Shown here piece after piece: positions 54,704 to 64,000 of a stretch of DNA of 64,000 bases. The notes below the pieces were generated by a model, which saw nothing but the letters and a program-made list of their open reading frames with translations, did not search any database and was not told the DNA's origin. The stretch's first letter is position 1, and every line of letters starts with the position of its first letter. This DNA comes from Protopterus annectens (taxonomy: Eukaryota; Chordata; Ceratodontiformes; Protopteridae): the NCBI RefSeq assembly GCF_019279795.1, contig NC_056726.1, positions 1,017,446,011-1,017,510,010 of the forward strand, read 5' to 3'. A program made the position numbers and the translations under genes.

Positions 54704-55976
54704 AGTTCTTAACTAATTTACAGTGTGTCAGATGTATCCAGGACGCTTGTTTTGCGATCTTGACTGCAGTGGGTGTTGACAGTAGCACCTGGTACAGTCC
54801 TTCCCACTTCAGAGAACTCCAATTCTTTTTCTTTATGACTTTTACCCAGACCCACGTGCCTGGGACTATTGCTGCTTCCGATGGTCTGGCTTGTTCTTTA
54901 TCTGAAACAGAGTTTAACTGCAAAAGTTTGTTATTCAAAAATCGCCTCATATACTCTGCAAGTGAACTGTCAGCCTCCTGGTCTGCAGGCATGAGAGGTT
55001 TCCACTGAGGTGTATAATATGCCCTCCCAAATAAAATTTCAAAAGGAGTTAACCCTTTTACATTTGGAACAGTTCTCATAGTCAACAGTGCCAGAGGCAG
55101 ACAGTGCACCCAGTTCTTTTGTGTCTCACTAATCAATTTCCTAAGCTTATTTTTTAAAACTCCATTATGCCTCTCTACTAATGCTGCAGATTGGGGGTGG
55201 TATGCACAATGGTTTTTCAGAGAAATCCCTAAATAACAGCTCAATTGTTGTATAGTTTGATTTACAAAGTGTGTGCCATTGTCACTATAAATCTTTTCCG
55301 GTATGCCAAATCTAGGAATAATTTCTTTAACGAGGACTTTTGCAACAGTAGCTGCAACTGGATTTTTAGTTGGAAAAGCTTCCACCCATTTGGAAAACAT
55401 ATCTATAATGACAAGGCAGTACTTCTTATTTTCACATTTGTTCAGCTCTATAAAATCCATACAGATAGTATGGAATGGATACAGTGGTGTAGGGAAACTT
55501 CCTTGCTTAGGCTTCAATGTCCCCTGTGCATGATGCTTGTTACAAACATGGCATGCTGCACAAAAATTTTTTGTGTAGTTTGTAAATCCATATGTTGTAA
55601 ACACTCGATTCACTAACTGTACCATCCCCCCTGTTGAGACATGGCACTGCCCATGGCTCAACAAAGCTGCATATCTAAACAAGTTAGATGGTAAAATCGG
55701 TTTCCTCTCTTTGGAGATGTACAGCCCTTTCTCAAGAATTGCTCCTCGTTTTATCCTTTTTTGTTTTTCTACATTTGTAGTAAGTATCTGCATTGTTTTT
55801 AACATTTCTAAGTCTAAAATCTCAGATGGTTGTAATTCCTCACTCAAAAGAAATACTTCTGAAGCTGAAGCTGCTTGCTTTGCAGCTGTATCAGCTTTTG
55901 CATTACCGTTTGAAATCCTATCCTGTTGTTTGGTATGAGCTATGCATTTACAAATAGCTACTTTCTGAGGTAACAA
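54645..55976 (-). pseudogene. ERV integrase with upstream RNase H tail
   Basis: An uninterrupted frame of 443 codons. The first part is the RNase H to integrase linker. The zinc-binding domain shows CAACHVC near residue 145. The catalytic core shows MDFIEL, SDNGTHF and AALVERHN, the three acidic residues of the DDE core. The C-terminal domain includes PGTWVWVKV. It inserts viral DNA into the genome. The frame is open, but upstream pol is broken, so no complete enzyme would be made. Confidence 0.92.
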
Positions 55977-56115
55977 TAGAGTCTAACAAATCTAAAATAA
56001 ATTGCGCATGATTAATTGGTTTACCAGTAGATGTTGTCATTCCTCTAGTTTTCCACTGCTGCGCAAAAACATGTACAGTAGAAAAAGCATACTGGCTGTC
56101 AGTAAAAATGTTCAC

Positions 56116-56721
56116 TCATTTTCCCTTTGCCAAGGTACATGCCCTTGTTAAAGCAATCAATTCTGCTGCTTGTGCAGATAAGTTGTGCGGTAAAGACTTT
56201 GCTTCTAAAATCTCAGTATCAGAAACTACTGCATACCCCACTAGATTCTGTCCTGTAGGATCCCTCCTACACAAGCCATCCACATAGTATGTCACCTTGG
56301 CATCATCCAAGGGAACATCTGTGAGATCTTTTCTAGGTAGTGTCTTTTGTTCAATCTCCTGCAGGCAGCAGTGTGGTTTGCCATCTGCAGGGGTTGGGAA
56401 CAAGGTTGACGGATTCAAAGTTGTGCATCATTCAATTGTCATATGAGGTTGGCTTAACAGTATAGTCATACAGGAAAGATGTCTAGCAGGAGAAAGATAT
56501 GCTACTTTTTCTTGCAGTAAAATAATTGCGACTGCATGAGGCACTCTCAATGTGAGAGGGTGAAATAACACTACTGAGGCTGAAGCCTGCACTGCCACTG
56601 CAGCTGTGACTACTGCTTGTACACAGTGGGGCAGGGATCGCGCCACTGGGTCTAGCTGTGATGAATAGTAAGCTATGGGGTGTTGTTTGTCCTCATGCTG
56701 CTGTGTTAACACTGATGTCAT
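56116..56721 (-). pseudogene. ERV connection and RNase H domain
   Basis: The 56428-56721 frame is the tether ([20 protein letters not shown]). The 56116-56418 frame carries RNase H motifs VTYYVDGLCRRD (first D) and AQAAELIALTRA (E). A frame break lies at about 56425, and the segment towards integrase (55977-56115) is also broken by a stop. Confidence 0.85.
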
Positions 56722-56754
56722 ATAACCCTGCTTACAATCTACAGTTTGAAAAAA

Positions 56755-57660
56755 TCATTTATGATAGTTTGGTAATCCTAAAACTAATGAGGATGCTATT
56801 AGTTGTTTCAATTTGCAGAAAGCTGATTCTGCTTCTGTTGTCCACTGTAATAAATCTTGTGCTGCCATAGGCTTCTTGAATATCAAGTTAGTCAGTGGAG
56901 CAGATTCCAAGGCATAGTTTGGAATCCAACTCCGACAAAAATTAGTCGTACCTAGGAAGGACATCATTTCCTTCTTGGTAGTTGGTTTGGGTGCTTGTAA
57001 TATTGCTGTTTTTCTGTCTTCATCTAATATTTTGCCCTCTTTGGATATTACATATCCCAGGTATTTGACCTGTTTTTTCCAAAGTTGCAGTTTATTTTTG
57101 TTTACCTTGTGTCCTTGAGTAGCTAGAAATTGTAGTAATGCTATGGTATCCTCTCTGCATTCTTGCTGGGTGGGGGCTGCCAGCAGAATGTCGTCTATAT
57201 AAAGTAAAATTTGGCTGCCTTTTGGTGGGATAAATCCCGCCAGGTTACTTGCCATTTCTTGTGCGAATATTGTTGGACTCTCACAATATCCTTGTGGTAG
57301 TCGCGTATATGTATACCTTTTCCCCTGAAATGTAAATGCAAACCAATGTTGGCTGTCAGGGTGTATTGGTATTGAGAAAAATGCATTGCTAATATCTACC
57401 ACAGAAAAATACTTTTGTGAGGTTTCAAATCATTTAATAAGGTGTGTGGATCTGGCACCGTAGGTGCCCTAGGTATAACTGCGTCATTTACAGCTTGTAA
57501 ATCTTGGACCATACGCCATTCTCCATTTGCTTTCCTAACAGGAAATAAGGGTGTATTACATGGTGAATCAGGAGATTCTATCAACACTCCTTCCTTAAGT
57601 AAGGCTGCTATTATAGGTTTGATTCCTACTTCTGCATCCTTTCTCAAGGGATACTGTCTC
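56755..57660 (-). pseudogene. ERV reverse transcriptase
   Basis: 57396-57647 carries the fingers (GVLIESPDSPCNTPLFPVRK, WRMVQDLQAVND). 56755-57402 carries the palm and thumb: VDISNAFFSIPIHP, LPQGYCESPTIFAQ, LLYIDDILLAAP with intact YIDD, and FLGTTNFCRSWIPNYA. A frame change near 57400 separates the two parts. All catalytic aspartates are kept. The YIDD-LLAA form fits class I-like viruses. Confidence 0.93.
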
Positions 57661-57803
57661 TTTTGAGGTCTAAATGCTGACTTTGGCGTGATAGTGACTG
57701 GTCCTGCTGTACGAATAAGTCCTACATCTGATTTTCCCGCTGACCAGAGAGTCTCTGGTATGTCTCGTAAGGCTTTATTCTCTTCTTCTAGTAAGAGTGC
57801 TAC

Positions 57804-58259
57804 TCAGCTGTCCTCACTTGCCTGCAAGTGCACAGCTGGGTGTGTCTGTGTTATCCAATTCAACTTCTGCTTTTGTACTCCCTGTTTTGAAAGTTCTAAA
57901 TCTGTCTGTTTTTCCCACCTTGTGACTTTTTCTCCTAGGTCTGCCCACTTCACGTTTTTATCTTTAGTCAAACTCACATGTGGTAATCGATTAAATTTGT
58001 AAAGTGCTAGGAATTCCTGGGGCAATGAGCAGCTTACTACACTGTTTCCTTCTGTGTCCCAGTACAGATTTCGTAACACTAATCTGTTAGCATGGTTTCT
58101 AAACAGTTCTTGCTCATATTCTTTATCAGGTCCTGGTTTGCTACAGTAATATAGAGTGCAATGCAATAAATGCTGTTTATCAGTGTCAAGGGAGGGGGAT
58201 TTATTGATGGCTATGTTCATCAGTTCTTCGGTTACTGCCCCTGGACCAGTTGTAACCAA
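57804..58259 (-). pseudogene. ERV region between protease and reverse transcriptase
   Basis: A frame of 151 codons without a domain I recognise. It lies between protease and the polymerase fingers, so it is probably the N-terminal extension of Pol or a spacer. Confidence 0.5.
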
Positions 58260-58295
58260 GTCCTGGCTGTACCAATAAAATGTTTCACCCTCCGG

Positions 58296-58766
58296 TCACA
58301 CTACAAAAGTATCCATTTGTCGCTGTGCTTCCATAACCTGCATAGTTGGAACTACTGCTATGCCAAATATCTGCATTAGGTTTCTGCCCAAAAGATTCAC
58401 TGGGCATTTTGCAGAAACAACTATTTTGCTTTTCTGGGTCATCCCTGAAACAGGGTCAGTTATTGCTATATTGTGGGAGAGTGGCTCCCGATACAGCTGT
58501 CCATTAGCTGCTTTCACTAATATGTAGTCAAGTGATTCTGAAATTTTTGGTAGTTTGGAAGGATGTATCAGGGTCCGTGAAGCCCCTGAGTCACACAGGA
58601 ATTTAACTTCCCTCCCCTCTACCAGAAGTGTAACTTCCAGTTTTGTGTCTGCTAAGTAGAGCTCTAGGCTCAATAATGCCAAGTCTAAAATTTTATTTTC
58701 TTTATTATCTGTGATTTCATGCACATCCTCTATTTCTTCTATCACATCCTCTACTCCTTCTATCAC
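58296..58766 (-). pseudogene. ERV aspartic protease
   Basis: After an acidic N-terminal stretch, the active-site motif reads FLCDSGASRTLIH (D-S-G in place of the common D-T-G), followed by a flap-like region and VNLLGRNLMQ, the conserved (L)LGR segment. It cleaves Gag and Gag-Pol. Two stops lie just upstream, between it and the gag frame, so it may depend on stop readthrough in the intact ancestor, or be cut off by decay. Confidence 0.85.
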
Positions 58767-58822
58767 ATTTCAATTGTCTTTTCTTGATTATTCCTCTTCA
58801 GTGATTCTTGACTATCATATAG

Positions 58823-60194
58823 TCAGTCCTCACCCTCCTTGTCTTCTGTGGTTACCTTTTTATTTTGCCTGCAATCCCTTGCTAAATGTCTCTTTTTCCC
58901 GCATTTGAAACATTCACCCCTTTTCTTCCCTTCTTCAAAGTCCTCTGATCGTTTATCAGATTGTTTGTTTCCCTGGGCATTTTTCTTACCCTTTTTCCCG
59001 GTCTGTACTACAAACACTTCTGATCCATCTTCTACTGCAAATACTTGAGTTTTCTTTTTCTTTTTGCTATTAAAATGCCTTTCGGCATGTCTTGCATATT
59101 CAAGTAATGACTGTAACCTACTTGTTCGATGATCTACCATGTGCTTTGTAATAAAGCTGCTAATGGGTGCAATACTGCCTTTCAAAAATGCATTCTTTAG
59201 CTGCTGCTCATATGGTGAATCATGTGTTTGGTCTTCAGGTACATGCATTCCACAATGGTTATTAAAACACTCTAACAATCCGGCATAATATCTATCAACA
59301 GTTTCACCTTCTTGTTGTATGCATTAATTAATGCAAGTCCAGTCAGCCCTAGGCTTCCATTTCTCAGAGATTCGGTCTGTCAGACCTTTCACTCTGTTAT
59401 CCAGTTCTGCGTTACTATGTGGGAGTGGTCTGTGTTCTGCGTCACGGGGATTCCAGTTGCCAATGATCATGTGCCAATCTGGACCTACGATTTGTCTGAA
59501 TACTTTCTCTACATCCTCTCCATTTAAATCTTCTAAGAATTTTCTAAAATTAACTTTCGGATGGGGAATTCCCTCTGTGGCTTTCCGGATGTCTTCCGGT
59601 GTCCACGGTCTATTTACTAGAAGAGTTGGGTCCTATCCTGCCTGTGGATTTGGTACTTCTATGAGTGGACACATCTCTTCTTCGCTCATAGCTTGTGAAT
59701 TTTTATTTATTTCATACAATTCAATATCCCCTCTTAAGTTGCGTGTTCAAGACCTAGTCTCGATAGGATCTCTGACAAACAGTTTTGGTTTTGCAGGAAC
59801 AGCTGGATATAGCGGAGGTGGATCAGCTTGTCCACTCGCTTCATATTCTGGTAAGGGAAGTGGAGGGGGGCGGAGGGGTTGTTGCTATTACCAAGTTATT
59901 GTCTTCTTTATCAAAAAACATTGCTTTTGAATTTTTTTTCTTATGTTCCCTGCGATTTTCTTCCTCAAGCCAACTGTGTGCCTGAGGAACTCCAAATTGA
60001 CGTTGCTTTTTTATCTGACCTTTTGCGTCCATTTTAAGTTGTTTGACAAGTTCGATAAGCGAAGGTTTATCTAAATTACCATCAAATTTGTATTTATTAA
60101 CCCATTTTGTATAGTACCTAACATTGTCGGTATGCTGTAATTGCATATATTTCCCTTCTTTGTTAAAGGTGGGTCTTGGGAACTTTTTGTGCAC
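58823..60194 (-). pseudogene. ERV gag (matrix, capsid, nucleocapsid), decayed
   Basis: 60194-59841 is an N-terminal matrix-like piece with a basic, lysine-rich stretch. Proline-rich sequence follows, then capsid in broken frames at 59840-59279 (WTPEDIRKATEGIPHP readable). 58823-59278 continues capsid and ends in a nucleocapsid with one CX2CX4HX4C zinc knuckle (CFKCGKKRHLARDC) flanked by lysine-rich sequence. At least two stops occur, near 59325 and 59635. Confidence 0.85.
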
Positions 60195-60647
60195 TTATTT
60201 CCCATGTTGTCTTAGCTAAGTTAGAAATTGTTACGTAACCCTTTTTATCACGTGGTACCACGATTTACACTTCTTCACAGTCTATCTAGAATAACTGCCT
60301 ACCTATCCTGTTTCCCTGATCTATGACAAGACAGCAATCTTTTTTGTCCCTGATTTACAACAAATCTCCTGACAAAAACAAATACTGTAACAAGTCCCTG
60401 ATCTAAAACAAAGAAAAGGTAAAATCCTCCTTACCTGAGCCTCCGTGATTAATCTCTTCACCGGAACTGTTGACTCGTCCTCCAATCGCAGATCAGAAAC
60501 AGTGGCTGGCCTCTTTTGAATGACAATTCAGTCGGAGGTCTTTTCAAAGCAGAAGAACCGATGTGGCTTCTTCCCCGTACAGTTTCATGCCACCGGGCCC
60601 ATCTGACCTGAGCTAGAGTGAGAGATGTTTCCGGTCCGAAGGACCAA
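60195..60647 (-). other. ERV leader
   Basis: Untranslated leader between 5' LTR and gag. It should hold the packaging signal, but I cannot identify one by eye. Confidence 0.6.
60629..60646 (-). promoter_or_regulatory. ERV primer binding site, tRNA-Tyr-like
   Basis: On the minus strand TGGTCCTTCGGACCGGAA begins one base inside the 5' LTR edge. It matches 16 of 18 bases of the complement of the 3' end of vertebrate tRNA-Tyr including CCA, as I remember that sequence. Confidence 0.7.
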
Positions 60648-61402
60648 TCTGTCAAAGGAAAAATATAATTTAAAAATGATCAATATATGGTAGGTTCAGG
60701 TTAAGGCACTTTAATCTTGCAGCAAGGAGACAAAAATGTGCTAATACAGAGTTTGTCTAACTAAAATCAGGAAGTAAATTCATCTTTATACACTTTCTAA
60801 CAAGACATTGCCTACCAAGCTGACGTAGCAGATCACAAGTTTTAACATTATCATTACATAGCAGCTGTTTATTCATAATTTTCTGCTTGCACTATCAATT
60901 TTATGAAAAACTTCCTAAGAAAAACAACGTGGCCTGGGTGACCACCGGTTAGATACAGTTTCCCACTATGTTATGTTTCTATTCAAGGTACTACAGCTAA
61001 TTCGAGTACAAAGCAAGTACAGAATCTCCAAGCAGTCCTTTGTCTTATGTATCTCTTATTCTTCCACAGCTGTGCATGTTCTCATAACATGAACAGAGCT
61101 GATTGTTCAAAATCATAACATTATAGAATATAGTATTGTTTCATTTATTACTTCCTGACCTAGCAGATAATCACCTGCTTCTCAGTACATTTCCAAAAGG
61201 CATAAACATGAATTTTGCTGTGCTAGCAATTACTAGGTCAGGGGGGCAGCCTGCAAGTTTTCAGAAAGCATACTGCAGTTTCAAAAAGCGTCTTATAATT
61301 TCACACAGAATTAAGCTATATATAAAATAGAATGAAAATGTGTTAATTCTTTTAGCTTCTAATAAGCATTAGACATATACATAAATGCATATTTCTCTGA
61401 CA
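60648..61402 (-). repeat. ERV 5' LTR
   Basis: 755 bp, aligned to 52363-53117 without gaps, about 20 substitutions by eye. The inner terminus reads TCTGTC where the other LTR has TGTGTC. Confidence 0.93.
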
Positions 61403-61407
61403 ATCAG

Positions 61408-62597
61408 CAATAAAACATGAACAAATGTGAATTAAACTTAATAAGAAATATCTTAGAAGACTTAAATTAATACTGAAAACAGTGTTGACATCTAGGAACA
61501 AAGTCCAAGATATAAACCAAATTGCTCTTCCTGTCCTAACTTACAGTTTTGGAGTGATTGACTGGCCCCAAAAAGTGATTGATAGATTTGACAGCAAAAC
61601 AAGAAGGATGCTTCATGCTCAACAAATGATTTACGAAAATCAGTGTATACCAAAATTATATATTCCCCATTCTGAAGGAGGTATGGGCCTCTTTGAAACT
61701 GATTACATTTATAAATCAGCAATTGTGGGACTGCATGCATATTTGCTAACCTCACAAGACTCAAACACCATGAAAGTTTTGAAACATGAGGTTAAGTCTA
61801 AAATGGGTTCACTGCTTTAGCAGAAGCATATCAGTATCAAGCAGGGATGTAAATCAAACCAGAAGTAGATTAAAATCAGGCAGGAACTGAATGTGCCAAA
61901 AAACATAAGAAAGAATATAAGGTGAAGGATCCAATGAGAAAGGAAGAAATGGGGAAAATGCATCAATATAGTTGCAAGTATAGAAAACTCTTGGACCAAC
62001 CTCATGTTGATCAGGATCGAATGCAGGAATCGTTAAGGAGAGGTGAATTTAAACAAAAATATATAACATTGGTGGCCTTAGACAGATGACTATGTACATA
62101 TTGGTTTACAATGTTCATTGAACATGTGAGAGAGACAGATAAATGTAGGTTTAGTAAAACAGAATTGGAAACAGTCACACATGGCTGTGATATACTAATA
62201 GCAGAAGAACTGTATACTGAAAGGCATAATGTGGCAAGACCTTTGCGTTGGGGATTATGCAAACATTATAATATTGAAGTAGCTGAAAAACACTGGAAAC
62301 ATGAGCCACAAAGCATTATAGAAAATGATGGTGTGTGTATCATATGGGTTACCCATTATCAATAGTTCAAAAATAAGTGTGAGAAAACTAGATATAGTAG
62401 TCCATGTAAAGATGACAAAAGCAGCACTGATTTTTGAAATTGCTGCACCCAGTGACTACAGTGACTTACATACAGAGAGACACAAAGTTATAAAATACCA
62501 GGATTTGCAGACAGAAATGAAGGCAATGTGGAAGAAGAACACCCATACAGTTCCAAAAGTCATAGAGGGTCTTATAAAAAGGAATTTACAATCATAG
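61408..62597 (+). pseudogene. RLE-type LINE: C-terminal part with endonuclease-like domain
   Basis: It continues the LINE after the provirus. VLTYSFGVIDWPQKVIDRFD, TRRMLHAQQMIYENQCIPKL and YIPHSEGGMGLFETDYIYK (61530-61720) are the post-polymerase segment. After decayed sequence, RKLDIVVHVKM...FEIAAPSDYSD and VIKYQDLQTEMKAMW (62380-62550) resemble the R-x-D...(D/E)xxxP-x-D core of the restriction-like endonuclease of R2/R4-type LINEs. Stops are frequent from 61820 to 62330. Confidence 0.7.
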
Positions 62598-62822
62598 CAA
62601 TATAAGTCCATAAAAAGCAGTTGCCACCAATATGAAGAAGTATTTATTCGTCACTGGTACAAAACCACAAGTACAAAAATAAAAGCAGTAAATAAAATCC
62701 AAGAATACCCTTCTTCAGACAATACATAACAGATACAGGAAATCATTTAAAACCCTTCACAGCCAATCAATGTTCAATATTGAGTCCGCCTTTTCTTCAG
62801 GGGGGGCTTAATAGGAATGACC

Positions 62823-63128
62823 TCATTGAGGCCAGGAAATCTTGTGTGCTGTTAATCCTATAATCCACCTAGTTTCTTCACACTCAGTCATGTTCACAAT
62901 ATCGCCCACTCTGTTCCCTTTGGATTTCAGCCTGATAACCATAAATTTAAAATTGTGACCTGCAAATGTTGATGCATGCCTAAAAAGAGCATTATGCTCA
63001 TTTTTCAGCCTTATGGCTGATAGGTGATTCAAGATTCTAGTTTTTAACATGCAGTTGGTCTTTCCTATATAATAACAGTTGCAGGATTGACATGTTGCTA
63101 AATATATGACATTCATAAATCTACAATT
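62823..63128 (-). pseudogene. PLE2 GIY-YIG endonuclease domain
   Basis: This nuclease is thought to nick target DNA for Penelope insertion. NCRFMNVIYLATCQSC is followed by CYYIGKTNCMLKTRILNHLS (the YIG motif with the downstream Arg and His helix) and, later, ECEETRWIIGLTAH. The domain is open from 63128 to the stop at 62823 and looks well preserved. The linker upstream is cut by the LINE tail, so the protein is not continuous. Confidence 0.88.
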
Positions 63129-63465
63129 GGCACTTACAGGTTTATAGGTTCATAGGTTCATAGGTAGATAATAGGCTATCTGCCCTAGGGCATTTATAAG
63201 CCTAGCCAGAGTGTATTTGGCTTCCGTCTCCCTATTAGATTAGCCTACTGTGCCTCTGTAAAGTAGGTCACAGAAGGTACCCTTTTAAGATTAGTTTACT
63301 GTGCCTCTGTCTAGCAGGGACACAGGAGAGATCCTAGGGGTGAATTTGCGATTTCCCATCCACGTGTCCAAATTTCGCTTGAAGAGGGTCAGCGAGGGGC
63401 TATGACTAACATGAATTGAGATTCTATTCCAGAGTGAGGGGGGCCTCTGGGAAATGAATATTTTT
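63129..63465 (-). mobile_element. CR1/L2-type LINE tail inside PLE2
   Basis: On the minus strand the C-terminal WNRISIHVSHS and FKRNLDTWMGNRKFTPRISP end at a stop (63291). Untranslated sequence follows and a run of CCTATGAA octamers (63139-63165). Only about 340 bp of the LINE are present, an extreme 5' truncation. The join to PLE2 coding sequence is near 63465. Confidence 0.87.
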
Positions 63466-64000
63466 TCCAGTGCTGGGGTGGATATACTCAGTACCTGAAT
63501 TAATATAGCAACAAGCCTTGCAGGAACCACATGGTCTGGTCCCCTTCCTTGTCGCTGTGTGTCTATGGACATCTCTACTTTCATTGCTTAAAAAATCTTT
63601 TAGACTTTTATTTCTCCTAAAGCCAAAAGATGGCATGGTTTCAGCAATTGCACTCATTTTCTCATCAGAGGCTAGTATCTTCCAATTATTTCTGATTATA
63701 TCACAAACCCCATGTGCATTGTTACTATAAGTCAGCATAAGCATTGGACCTTTGTTCTATGACTTCCTGTTTAGATTTGTGAATTCATCTGCTTCCCTTG
63801 ATTTAAACCACGGGATCAATCTAAACTGTCGAAATTTCTTCTGCCTAGTAAAAGTCTGACTAATCTTCTCCTCTCCATAGCCCCTTTCTATGAAGTTATA
63901 CTTTAATTGTTCCATTTTTATTTCAAAATCATCATCCTCAGTACATAATCTAGAAACCCTACCCAACTGCCCTTTGACTTTGTTGGTAAAGGTATAATGG

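Larger units (their letters stand above)
52363..61402 (-). mobile_element. Endogenous retrovirus, class I-like, complete provirus structure
   Basis: About 9.0 kb between direct LTRs, flanked by ATCAG at 52358-52362 and 61403-61407 (5-bp target duplication). The minus-strand order is 5' LTR, primer binding site, gag, protease, reverse transcriptase, RNase H, integrase, env, polypurine tract and 3' LTR. The single zinc knuckle in gag and the CX6CC motif in env fit gamma/epsilon-like (class I) viruses. Stops and frameshifts in gag, pol and env show it is defective. About 20 differences between LTRs by eye (roughly 2.7%) suggest a fairly recent insertion compared with its neighbours. Confidence 0.93.
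50060..62597 (+). mobile_element. LINE of probable restriction-like-endonuclease type, split
   Basis: A third LINE lineage, in two halves (50060-52362 and 61408-62597) separated by a provirus. Its first half is also split by a CR1-like LINE tail (50845-51450). It lacks an N-terminal APE endonuclease signature and ends in a segment resembling a PD-(D/E)xK-type endonuclease (see 61408). This fits the R2/R4/NeSL/Hero group. The assignment rests on remembered motif similarity. Confidence 0.65.
62600..64000 (-). mobile_element. Penelope-like element PLE2, 3' part, continuing past window
   Basis: Minus-strand order: a post-polymerase segment (63757-63966, RVSRLCTEDDDFEIKMEQLK and FIERGYGEEKISQ), a linker with CGSCKACCYI (63424-63744), and the GIY-YIG domain (62823-63116). 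It finishes in untranslated sequence with CTGAAGAAGGG near 62715, a probable pLTR. A LINE tail interrupts it at 63129-63465. It is a different family from PLE1. Confidence 0.87.

Overview
The window looks like intergenic sequence from a large, repeat-rich vertebrate genome. I find no recognisable host protein-coding gene, rRNA gene or CRISPR array. Almost everything identifiable is transposable element, mostly decayed and nested. The mix is CR1/L2-type LINEs with an esterase ORF1, a DIRS tyrosine-recombinase retrotransposon, Penelope-like elements, a Tc1 transposon, Harbinger-type Myb-like genes, tRNA-derived SINEs and a class I endogenous retrovirus. This fits a lungfish best, or another giant-genome vertebrate such as a salamander. 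The species is inferred from element types only.

Layout. 0.4-1.2 kb: a 48-bp tandem array carrying a MITE (family B). 3.9-6.2 kb: LINE copy A. 6.9-12.2 kb: MITE-A, a foldback element, and LINE copy B (8019-11757, minus), which sits between related inverted end motifs. 13.2-15.05 kb: LINE of a second family (D1, minus). 15.5-19.85 kb: a decayed Harbinger-type Myb-like gene whose putative intron holds a CA microsatellite and a MITE-A copy interrupted by a complete Tc1 element. 20.0-20.7 kb: LINE fragment E. 20.8-34.66 kb: one Penelope-like element (PLE1, minus) split by a DIRS element (21.34-27.57 kb) and by a nearly full-length LINE (copy C, 28.71-33.04 kb).

34.7-45.5 kb: low-information sequence with MITE-A copies, SINEs, LINE tail D3, a second Myb-like gene, a MITE-B copy and a cluster of strong hairpins. 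45.5-50.06 kb: LINE D2 (plus) with a MITE-B inside its reverse transcriptase. 50.06-62.6 kb: a LINE of probable restriction-like-endonuclease type, split by a CR1-like LINE tail and by a complete retroviral provirus (52363-61402, minus) with 755-bp LTRs. 62.6-64.0 kb: the 3' part of a second Penelope-like element, with another LINE tail inside it.

Every coding region long enough to judge carries frameshifts, stops or lost catalytic residues, so no autonomous element in the window looks competent. The retrovirus is probably the youngest large insertion, with about 20 differences between its LTRs by eye. The nesting gives a relative chronology: PLE1 before DIRS and LINE C; MITE-A before Tc1; LINE D2 before its MITE-B; the RLE-type LINE before the retrovirus. 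No new system of host genes is visible. The most useful observations are the MITE families with checkable target duplications, the candidate hammerhead motifs in the PLE repeats, a SINE sharing its tail with the local LINE, and the provirus structure with a tRNA-Tyr-like primer site.
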